A DNA stretch of 14,314 bases from JAOZMY01 sp964577975 (lineage in GTDB: Bacteria; Desulfobacterota; S145-22), in contig CAZOBB010000103.1 of the NCBI GenBank assembly GCA_964577975.1, positions 1 to 14,314 of the forward strand. The letters run 5' to 3'. A program made the position numbers and the translations under genes. The notes beneath the pieces were generated by a model. That model did not search any database. It was not told where the DNA came from and was given only the letters and a program-made list of their open reading frames with translations. Below, piece after piece: positions 1 through 7,900 of this stretch. The first letter of the stretch is position 1, and each line of letters starts with the position of its first letter.

Positions 1-1994
1 TTGACGGTCAAGGTGCCTCCCCCGTCCATGGCGGCGATCCCGTTATTCACTAGGTTGGTGATCGCTCGGGAGATTTGCCCTCGGTCCAGGTTCATCTCCG
101 GGATGTCCTCCGCCAGTTGGATGTCGAAGGTGATATGGGGATGCGCCTCCGGATAGATCTTCAGGGTATCCCGGATAATCTCGTTCAGGTCGTCCGGTTT
201 GGGGTTCGCCTCCGGCATCCTGGCGAAGTGGGAAAATTCGTTGACCAGGGCCTTCAGCTCGTCCGCTTGTTGAATGATGGAGTTCGTGCACTCGAGGAAG
301 ACGGTATCGTCGCCCGAGAAATACCCGGAGTATCGACGCCGCAGGCGCTGCGCGGAGAGCTTGATGGGTGTCAGGGGGTTCTTGATCTCATGGGCGATCC
401 GGCGGGCCACTTCCCGCCACGCGATCATCCGCTGGGCCTTCAGTTCCTGTGTCAGATCCTCGAAGACCCCCACGACCCCCAGGTACTTCCCGTTCTCCTC
501 TTTGAGGACCGTCAGGTTGATCCGGAGGGTTTTCAGGCTGTTTCCGATGAGGACATCGATCTGACGCTCGATCCGTCCCATGGGATTCCCCTTGACCTCT
601 TTGAGAAGGCCCATGGCGATTCGCCGGTGGGGCTCCTGGAGGATTTCGTCCAGACGCTTCCCCACGATTTTTCCCGCCTGGACCCCCAGCAGCGTCTCCG
701 CGGACTTGTTGAGGGTGGAGACCCGCTCCTCCTGATCCAGCGAAATGACGCCCGTCGCGATGTTCTGGAGCACCACCTCCGTGTAACGCCGTCGCTGCTC
801 CAGCTCCTCGTTGAGTTTCTGGAGATTCTTCGCCGTCGTCTCAATCTGATCCTTGTTCGCCTTCAGCTCCTGGGTCATCCTGTTGAAGGCTTCGACGAGA
901 ACAGCGATTTCATCTCTCGTTTTGATCTTCAACTGGAAATCGAGATTTCCCCTGGAAACCTCCTCCGTGGCCTGGGCCAGCTCCTGGATGGGAACCGTGA
1001 TCTGTTTCGAAAAGTAGAGTCCGAACCAGGTGGCGGAAAACAAAATCAGAAGCGTCACCAACAAAAGCGAAAGGAGATAGATTGATTTGATCGGATTCTT
1101 TAAGACCTTCAGTTGTTTATATTCCATATAGGCCTTGGAAATTTCCTCCACCTTTTTTACCAAATCTTCTTTCAAAAAATAACCAACTACCAATAAATAG
1201 TTCGAACCCGGCCCTTTGGTGGCCAACGGGGTTATTCCATACACCAATTGGCCGGACGAAAATGTCGTTCCATAACTGAAACACCTTTTCTTTTTGAATC
1301 CTAGTTGCAAAACGTCTTTAGGAGGAGGAACCAATGCCTCATCAGGAAGGGAAGAATCAACCCCACGCGCCACCAACATCATCTTATTCTTTTCAAAAAT
1401 CATAATACTGCTGACCCGGTATTCAGGAATCAAGCTCTGGAGATACGCTTGGCTCTTCTCCGGTGGTAAAGACAATACCTTTTCCACAAAATGGGGATCA
1501 TTGGCCCATCGTTTTGTGAGACGAACGATATGTTCTGCTTCCTCTTTATAATAGGTCTGAGCCACCTCCAAGGCCCCTGCAAGAGACGATTCCACCTGCG
1601 AGCGAAACCACTTCTTCGTACTTTTCGTGATAATCCCTACAGAGGCCACAAAAAGAAGCAAGGCCGGAATTAAGGAGAGAGAAATAAAAGCAAAAACCAG
1701 CTTGGTTCGAAGCTTTGCCCCTAATACCCTCCGTTTCTTCTCAAAAAAGAGTTTCACAAAATTTCTCGTGATAAGAAAAATCAACAAGAGCGCAAGGATG
1801 ACATCGACATTCACAAGCGCTACTAAAATGATATTGTTACTAAGTGGAATTTCTCCGGCATATCTTTGATAATGAATCTCAAAATACGCCAATCCAACCA
1901 AGAGGAGAGAGACGGCAACGATTATCCAGAACTCCCGTTTTCTTCGTTTCCTCTCCTGGACGTCCTTTTTACTGATATCTATAATTCTTTGCAT
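1..1994 (-). CDS. NtrY-like sensor histidine kinase, C-terminus cut by window edge
   Basis: Membrane sensor kinase of the NtrY class, which in known systems autophosphorylates on His and signals to an NtrX-type sigma-54 response regulator. I translated 664 codons from the ATG at 1994 to the left edge. Visible order: membrane helices at about residues 22-40, 54-77 and 98-122; an extracytoplasmic sensor region ~123-303; a fourth helix ~304-326; HAMP ~327-380; PAS ~405-515; HisKA with phospho-acceptor H535 (motif ARRIAHEIKNPLTP); and the N-box (TNLVNNGIAAM, ~646-656). The G boxes lie beyond the edge; family proteins are usually ~720-740 residues, so roughly 60-70 are missing. No Shine-Dalgarno precedes the ATG, but a short ORF with a strong one overlaps it. 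Codon use changes abruptly near position 1080, AT-rich before and GC-rich after. A response regulator beyond the left edge is expected but unseen. Confidence 0.93.
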   Translation of the reverse strand, partial: MQRIIDISKKDVQERKRRKREFWIIVAVSLLLVGLAYFEIHYQRYAGEIPLSNNIILVALVNVDVILALLLIFLITRNFVKLFFEKKRRVLGAKLRTKLVFAFISLSLIPALLLFVASVGIITKSTKKWFRSQVESSLAGALEVAQTYYKEEAEHIVRLTKRWANDPHFVEKVLSLPPEKSQAYLQSLIPEYRVSSIMIFEKNKMMLVARGVDSSLPDEALVPPPKDVLQLGFKKKRCFSYGTTFSSGQLVYGITPLATKGPGSNYLLVVGYFLKEDLVKKVEEISKAYMEYKQLKVLKNPIKSIYLLSLLLVTLLILFSATWFGLYFSKQITVPIQELAQATEEVSRGNLDFQLKIKTRDEIAVLVEAFNRMTQELKANKDQIETTAKNLQKLNEELEQRRRYTEVVLQNIATGVISLDQEERVSTLNKSAETLLGVQAGKIVGKRLDEILQEPHRRIAMGLLKEVKGNPMGRIERQIDVLIGNSLKTLRINLTVLKEENGKYLGVVGVFEDLTQELKAQRMIAWREVARRIAHEIKNPLTPIKLSAQRLRRRYSGYFSGDDTVFLECTNSIIQQADELKALVNEFSHFARMPEANPKPDDLNEIIRDTLKIYPEAHPHITFDIQLAEDIPEMNLDRGQISRAITNLVNNGIAAMDGGGTLTV

Positions 1995-2089
1995 GACAAC
2001 ACGTTGAGATTTAAGCATTTTTTATCTTTATACCACAATCTCAATCTTAGGTAAAACATCTTCACGCAAGCTCCCACAACTGCTTTCAT
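1979..2089 (-). CDS. Possible 36-residue leader ORF overlapping the kinase start
   Basis: A short frame begins with ATG at 2089 and is preceded by GGAGGA seven bases upstream (plus-strand TCCTCC, 2098-2103), the best ribosome binding site near the sensor-kinase start. It encodes 36 residues, starting MKAVVGACVKMFYL and ending SCKEL, and its TAG overlaps the first 16 bases of the kinase gene in another frame. The kinase ATG itself has no recognisable Shine-Dalgarno, so translation of this ORF could deliver ribosomes to it by coupling. I recognise no family. It could equally be an untranslated leader that happens to be open. Confidence 0.3.
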   Translation of the reverse strand: MKAVVGACVKMFYLRLRLWYKDKKCLNLNVLSCKEL

Positions 2090-2120
2090 GGAAAAATCCT
2101 CCAAACTTCGCCGTCCCATC

Positions 2121-2149
2121 TTGACACCCGTTGCCCCAACATTTAAGCT
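2121..2149 (+). promoter_or_regulatory. Candidate promoter for the degenerate kinase gene, with palindrome
   Basis: A perfect TTGACA (2121-2126) is followed after 17 bases by TAAGCT (2144-2149), a weak -10 matching three of six positions. Transcription would start near 2157, 26 bases before the ATG at 2183. The -10 lies within the perfect 10-bp palindrome TTAAGCTTAA (2143-2152), and a second palindromic core, ACGCGT, follows directly (2152-2157). These could be an operator. Spacing and -35 are good; the -10 is poor. Confidence 0.35.
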
Positions 2150-2182
2150 TAACGCGTCAACAACACAAAAAAAGAAGCGATA

Positions 2183-2896
2183 ATGGAAGACAGGGAAAAC
2201 CAAAAGAAAACAACAATCAATAATGACCTCCAAAAAAGATTAGCGCTCGTGGGTAGGCTCTCTGCGGGTATCGGACACAATATCATGACCCCTTTGTCCC
2301 TCATCATGATGAACTCGGACCTCTTATCCATGAAAATCGATGCGGCTGATCCTCTCCAACATCATTTGAAGGAAATTACCAACCAAGCGACTATCATTTC
2401 GAAAATTGCCGAAACGATGATGTGGAAGGTTAAAACGGAAGAGCAAGAAACCCCTTCCCTTTTTCAAGTCGGTGCCCTCCTTCTCGACAACCTCGATTTC
2501 TGGATGGGAGATATGTTCTTCAAACATAAGCTCGAAAAGAAGTTCGATATCAACCCCCAGACACCTCCCATCAAAAGCGTGCCCTACTACTTCACCTCCT
2601 TCGTCGATGAATGGATTCAATGGGTTATCGAAAGGGCGAAGGATAGGAGCGGCGAATCTCTTTCCATCGTGGTAGACGAGATGGAAGGGAATCGGTTCTT
2701 TATTCAGTTCGAGGATTCTCTCCCCACACCGCCAGCATCGTTTCTCGATGTTCTGCGTGAAGAAGGAAAACATCCCCGTACTTCAGAGACTTTTCCCGCT
2801 CTTTCCCGGCTTTTGACGCATCACCCTGCCAGTGTGGAGGTCACACTTCCCTCCCATAATGAAGGGTTGAAGGTCAGATTTACTTGGTCTCTTTGA
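2183..2896 (+). CDS. Degenerate histidine kinase (HisKA domain, ATP-binding boxes lost)
   Basis: A 237-residue soluble protein with the two-domain shape of a histidine kinase core. The dimerisation/phospho-acceptor helix is clear (LALVGRLSAGIGHNIMTPLS, H32). The second domain keeps the kinase outline, including FFKHKLEKKFD (~112-122), which resembles the segment before the N-box in deltaproteobacterial kinases. The N-box position, usually NLIxNAxDA, reads EWIQWVIERAKD (~143-154), so the Mg-ATP asparagine is absent. The G1 box DxGxG is replaced by EDSLPTP (~177-183), and no GxGxG G2 box exists. The acidic residue normally next to the His is Asn. I infer it cannot autophosphorylate and may act as a phosphotransferase (compare Spo0B or ChpT) or phosphatase. 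It is divergent from the NtrY-like kinase and overlaps the 3' end of the convergent BamD-LptA gene by 17 bp. Its Shine-Dalgarno (AAGAAG) is weak. Confidence 0.8.
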   Translation: MEDRENQKKTTINNDLQKRLALVGRLSAGIGHNIMTPLSLIMMNSDLLSMKIDAADPLQHHLKEITNQATIISKIAETMMWKVKTEEQETPSLFQVGALLLDNLDFWMGDMFFKHKLEKKFDINPQTPPIKSVPYYFTSFVDEWIQWVIERAKDRSGESLSIVVDEMEGNRFFIQFEDSLPTPPASFLDVLREEGKHPRTSETFPALSRLLTHHPASVEVTLPSHNEGLKVRFTWSL

Positions 2897-4895
2897 GAAA
2901 AGAGGGTTTTTTCTCCGGATAGATCACCAGTTCGGAAGGCTTATTCTTCGACCCCAATATCTGAATCTCGTTTTTCTCCAAATAGAGAATCATCTTGTCT
3001 CCGCTAATACGATTTCCCCCCTCCCACGCAACCGGTGAATTATCGAGAACAATCTTCCTTTCTGCATTATAGAATACGGCGCGTCCACACTCGACCTTTT
3101 TCGCCAACTGGGTGATGGACACCTTCCCTCGCGCCACAATCTTATCTATCGCTTTTCCCCCTTTGACGTAATAAGCCGTTAGGTCATCACATCTTAGCGT
3201 CACATTTTTTTGTTTCGCGACCACATTCCCGTAGAATCTCACCGAATTTTGCCCGGATTTCGCCTCCACGTGATCCGCTGTTATATGAATTGGCAAACGG
3301 GTATCGATCGCACCCACGAGCCCTTCCGAACCTTTTTCTTTCGGCAACTTCTTCGGTTTCTTAACGACTTTTTTCTGATCTTCGGTCACTTCCTTTTGTG
3401 TTGCAGGCTTTCCTTCGCCATGTTTTTCTACCTGAGCCTGCTTGCCCTCATTTTTCGCCACCGATTCCTTCTTTCCGGACACCTTCTCAACCGGTTTCTT
3501 GCTAGCTTCTTCCACCCTCTTAGGAGAAGATGGAAGGGACTTGACTTTTTGCTTTCGCACCGACTCCGATTCGACTCCCCCTTTGACGGAGGGCGTTTTA
3601 CTGCTTTCTTTGTCCGAAACCTTCGAAGTCAAGGGTCTATCGCCCGCCACTTTCCCCTTTTTCACCCGCTTCTGTTCTTCGACCTTTTCTTCAGGAGTCG
3701 GTAAGCTTTTCGCGGTAGGAGTCTTCCCCGACGATTCTTTTTCGGCCATCCCAACACGCGGAGCAGATCCCTCTTTCTTTTCACTCTTCTCATTGGCAGA
3801 AACCTCTTCACTCTCCCTTGTCACGTTCGGGAGGGACGAGGCTCCTTTCCGATCTTGCCGAATTTCCTCTTTTGGAGAGGAAACAACCACGGGCTCTTTC
3901 CGCACTTTCGAAATCTTGGGAAAGTAGACGTGAGGCTCGGGTTCTTTTTTGTTTTCCGCCTTTTTCAAAGCCTCCCCTGTTTCTTTCTTTCCCGCCTGCT
4001 TCCTGGGAGATGACACCGACGATTTCGCTTCCTGAACGGTTTTTCCGGAATCACTTTCTTTACCTGCCTCAAATGTCACGTCCGGAAGATCGCCACGGGA
4101 AGCGACTTTGAACTCCTTTTGCAAAAGGTTCCACGCTTCTTTCCCGTATGACGTGTTCGGAAAATTTTTCGCCACGTAACTTAGGTGTCGAAACGCCTTT
4201 TTCTTCTCCTTCAGTTTCAAATACGCCTTGGCAATACCCAAATGGGCTCGGTCGTACACCTTCAGATTTGGATATAGCTCCAGAATCCCCTTGTAACGCA
4301 AAATCGCAGAGGTATAATGATGCGTCCTCAAATAGAAATCCGCTATGAAGAAATCATGCAATGCAAGCTCTCGCTGACAAAAGGCTATCATCCGAATGGA
4401 TTCGTTTACAAGAACCCCCGGAGGTGAAAGGGCTAATACCTTCTCGAAGTTTTCCAACGCCTTTCTCACGAAACTTGCATCTCGATCATAACCCCTTCGC
4501 TGTTTATAATTGGACATGCCAATCTGGAAATAGGCATAGGGCACATCGGGGCTTTTGGGGTAAAGCTTTATAAATTCTTCATAATTGGCAATGGCCTCGG
4601 GATACTCCCTCAGATGAAAGTGACTGTCGGCCAAATATAGGGTAATACGCGATTGATACTCCGCCTTTTGAGGATAGTTTTCTCTCAAGAAGAGAAAGGC
4701 ATTGATCGCGTCCTTGTAATGCTTCGTGTTGTACATTTCAACCGTGCGATTGAAAAGCTCTTCAAAGGGAGGGAGCTTTTTATGAACAACCTCCACTTCC
4801 TTTTTTTTCTTCCAGAATTTCAACGACTCCCCACATCCCATTGCCATTGAAACCATCAGACATACACCCAAAAGCAAGGACAATTTTTTTACCAT
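2880..4895 (-). CDS. BamD-like outer-membrane lipoprotein fused to an LptA/OstA domain
   Basis: A 671-residue predicted lipoprotein. The signal peptide ends in a lipobox-like SMAMGC, giving lipidated Cys21 without an Asp at +2, so an outer-membrane fate is expected. Residues ~44-260 form TPR repeats in the BamD pattern, including EYPEAIANYEEFIKLYPKSP, GYDRDASFVRKALENFEKVL and the HDFFIADFYLR helix. BamD is the essential TPR lipoprotein of the beta-barrel assembly machine and is usually ~245 residues. Residues ~270-532 are a low-complexity Lys/Glu/Ser/Pro/Val linker. Residues ~533-665 match the LptA/OstA fold of the LPS transport bridge (PIHITADHVEA, RFYGNVVAKQKNVTLRCDDL, VEWEGGN-like VAWEGGNRISGDKM). 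The two functions are normally separate genes; I know of no standard protein with this architecture. The start has a moderate GGCGG Shine-Dalgarno. It follows the activase gene by 23 bp and is probably cotranscribed with it. Confidence 0.85.
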   Translation of the reverse strand: MVKKLSLLLGVCLMVSMAMGCGESLKFWKKKKEVEVVHKKLPPFEELFNRTVEMYNTKHYKDAINAFLFLRENYPQKAEYQSRITLYLADSHFHLREYPEAIANYEEFIKLYPKSPDVPYAYFQIGMSNYKQRRGYDRDASFVRKALENFEKVLALSPPGVLVNESIRMIAFCQRELALHDFFIADFYLRTHHYTSAILRYKGILELYPNLKVYDRAHLGIAKAYLKLKEKKKAFRHLSYVAKNFPNTSYGKEAWNLLQKEFKVASRGDLPDVTFEAGKESDSGKTVQEAKSSVSSPRKQAGKKETGEALKKAENKKEPEPHVYFPKISKVRKEPVVVSSPKEEIRQDRKGASSLPNVTRESEEVSANEKSEKKEGSAPRVGMAEKESSGKTPTAKSLPTPEEKVEEQKRVKKGKVAGDRPLTSKVSDKESSKTPSVKGGVESESVRKQKVKSLPSSPKRVEEASKKPVEKVSGKKESVAKNEGKQAQVEKHGEGKPATQKEVTEDQKKVVKKPKKLPKEKGSEGLVGAIDTRLPIHITADHVEAKSGQNSVRFYGNVVAKQKNVTLRCDDLTAYYVKGGKAIDKIVARGKVSITQLAKKVECGRAVFYNAERKIVLDNSPVAWEGGNRISGDKMILYLEKNEIQILGSKNKPSELVIYPEKKPSFLKETK

Positions 4896-4918
4896 AAAAG
4901 ACCGCCTTTCTTAAATTT

Positions 4919-7900
4919 TTATTGAGACTGTCGCCTCTGCCGTTGATACTCCTTGGCTTGATACATAAAGGCTTCCAGCCTCGTCAAGGTATTGGTCTGT
5001 TCCTGACCGTCATAGGCCATATTCAAGATAGGAAAATGTTGATTCTCTTCGCGAAACCGCTTGAGAATGGCACTGACGATGGTTCCGGGCATACAGGTAA
5101 AAGGCATGATGTTGATTACTCCACATGCCCCCTTGTCTTTGAGATCCACGGCTTTCCCCACACTTAAAATCGCCTCACCTTCGAAGGAATAGTGGAGATA
5201 AGGAGAGGCCTTTTCTATGATCTCCCTGGTATCCGGTTCGTGAGAATTCCGTAAATATTGAGAAAGGAAATTCATCAGCATCTCTTCGTCTTTCTTCTGA
5301 AAGTGTTCCACCAAGGCGAGCTTCAGGTTCCTTAACCACTTCCGTTGCATGGAATTACGCATCTTGGCCGTAAAATTCGTGTAATAAATCCATTCCGCCA
5401 TGGGAGCGAGCCATACCTCCCCCCCTAACGCTTCCACTTTTCGAATCACATCCTCATTGCTGAAACGATTCAAGCGAACAAAGATCTCACCTACGATTCC
5501 GATAAGGGGTTTCTCTTCCGAACGGTCAACCTCGATTTCCCGAAATTCTTTCACTATCTCACGAAAGGTATCGATCAGGTCGCGCTCGTGCCGGATGTCT
5601 TCACAAATCTTTTCCAAACACCTTCGGTAAACGGCATCCGTGGTCCCAGCCACCTTTTCATACGGACGCGTTTCATGAAGCATCTTATACAAGAGATCCA
5701 CCGCCACGATTCCCTGCCAAGCGAGTCTCCTAAACTTCTTGCCCAATGCGCTCACGTCATCATAGAGGGATTCATCTTGTTCCGGCGCAAAAATGGGGAT
5801 ATTCGAATAACCTAGCTGGTCTAACAAGAGGCGATGAAAACGATGATACTGGCCATACCGGCAAGGTCCACTCCCCGAGGGGAAGAAAATAGCTACTTTT
5901 TCAGGGTCAAAATCCGGTTGTTTCGTAATCCGAATTAAATCTCCCGTCGTGACGATGCATGGGAAACACTCTTTTCCCGTCGTATACTTCCTTCCATACT
6001 CCAACGTTTCTTCCGTCGATTCGGGAAAGACTCCCGCTTCAAATCCACACGCCTCCATGGCGGCCGCGAAGGCATACGCGTGATCCGCCATATGGGGCAC
6101 ATAGATCTTCCGACCCGCCAAGCTTAAAGAAGACCGCTTTTTCTTTATCGGCGGGTTCACGCGATCACTCTTCTTCTCCCTTTCCCGTTGCCGAACGTTT
6201 CTGAGGCTATCGAGAAAGGCTTCGCACCGGGTTATCGCCCCCGCATCGGCACTGTGCTCATCAATCTCCAGTTGAAGGTAGGGTTTCCCCCGACTCTCCT
6301 CCCGGAAGAAATGCGTGATGAAAGAATCGGGACCGCAACCAAAATTGGTAATATAAAGGGCATAAAGATTTCTCGCCCCCTTCAATTTCTTTGCCATCGC
6401 CAGGATCTTCTGGCCATACTTCCAATAGATGTCCCGCACCCCTTCAGAGGAGGGAAGGTCATCCAACCGAAAGAAATCCATGGGAATAGGCAAAACTTCC
6501 AAATCAAGAAGTTTTTTGGGCAAATTGAGATTCACGCCACTGTCACAACTGTTATAGGGACGTCCTACTACGACAATTCCTATCCGCCCCGTCTTGTCCA
6601 ACTCCGCCAAGATCTCCTCGCCTCGCCGGTACAATTTATCATAAAATGCCTGCTGAACCTTCCAGGCCTTTTCATAGGCATCGAACACCGCTTTCTTGGA
6701 AACCCCCAATTCGCCCCCAAATGCGGCAAGGTCCTTCTTTAAAATACCCTCACCCTGGCCAAAACGGATAACCGGCGTCAGTAAACGGATACCACGTGAA
6801 GAAAAATCGATGGCCGAGGGGAGGGTATAGGGAATGGTCTGTGCGTAAGGGCAGTTGAAGCTGTTGACGGCATCTTCCACCAAGGGAGGTTGGTCAATAA
6901 CGCTCGGCAGGAAGAGGTTGGCCACCCCCTTTTCCAGAAGGTCGATCACGTGGCCGTGAGCCACCTTCACGGGGAAGCAAGTTTCCGCCACGACCGATTC
7001 GACACCCTTCCGGATAAGATCCCGGCGTGTCGGCGCGGAGATCATAGGTGTAAACCCCAGTTCCTTGAAGAATCTTATCCAAAAAGGGAAGTATTCGTGG
7101 AAAAACAACAACCTTGGAATTCCGATGACATCCGGCCGGGTGGGATCTTCGGGATCCCCCTCGTATTCCTCCAAGAGATAGGCCTCGCGTTCCTCGAAGA
7201 GGTTCGGAAGGTCTACCCGCTTCTTCTTTTTCACCACATCATATTTCTCGCATCGGCTTCCATAAAAGAGGGGAGGTTCGTTCTCTATACTCACTTGCCG
7301 GATCAAACACCGATTGTCACATCCCTTACACTCGAACGTCTTGATGGTGTAGGACCGTTTAGAAAGGTCAAACCCCTTGAAGTTAGAGGGACCTGGATGT
7401 TGGTTTTTGTACTCCCAAGCCAAAATCGCGGCTCCGATAGCCCCCGTCACGTCATGGTTAGGAGGCACGGTAATGGGACGACCAAGGACCTTTTCAAACG
7501 CAGCAACGACTCCTTTATTGAAGGCTGTCCCTCCCTGAAAGAAGATATTCTTCCCTACCCTTCTATCCCCTACTACGCGATTCAGATAATTCATCACGAT
7601 GGAATAGGACAAGCCTGCCACCAAATCGTCTGTTTGGGCCCCCTTCTGTTGATGATGGACCAAATCCGATTCTATAAAGACCGTGCAACGTTCCCCCATT
7701 CGGACCGGAGTCTTAGCGGAAAGGGCCAGCTGGCTGAACTCTCCTTTGATGGAAATCCCCAGTCGCTCCGCCTGTTCCTCCAAAAAGGAGCCCGTTCCCG
7801 CCGCGCAGGATTTATTCATCTCGAAATCGACGACCACCCCGTCATCAATGCTGATGTACTTGGAATCCTGCCCCCCGATCTCGAAAATCGTATCCACTTT

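Noticed and set aside
75..1085. 336-codon plus-strand open frame opposite the sensor kinase
   Set aside because: It is antisense to a clear NtrY-like coding sequence in a GC-rich stretch, where opposite-strand stops are rare. The product has no recognisable domain.
1995..2182. Sigma-54 promoter for the NtrY-like kinase
   Set aside because: No TGGC-N-TTGC pair at the -24/-12 spacing is visible on the minus strand in this interval.
2204..2220. The degenerate kinase as a pseudogene
   Set aside because: The frame is intact, the H-box is well preserved and the domain outline can be followed to the C-terminus, so loss of the ATP boxes looks selective rather than random decay.
2324..2773. 149-codon minus-strand frame opposite the degenerate kinase
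   Set aside because: The plus-strand frame carries a readable HisKA motif and the kinase-like second domain; the minus product resembles nothing.
3210..3927. Two overlapping plus-strand frames rich in Phe/Leu/Arg/Ser
   Set aside because: They are reverse-strand shadows of the Lys/Glu-rich linker; poly-Lys codons read as Phe and Leu on the other strand.
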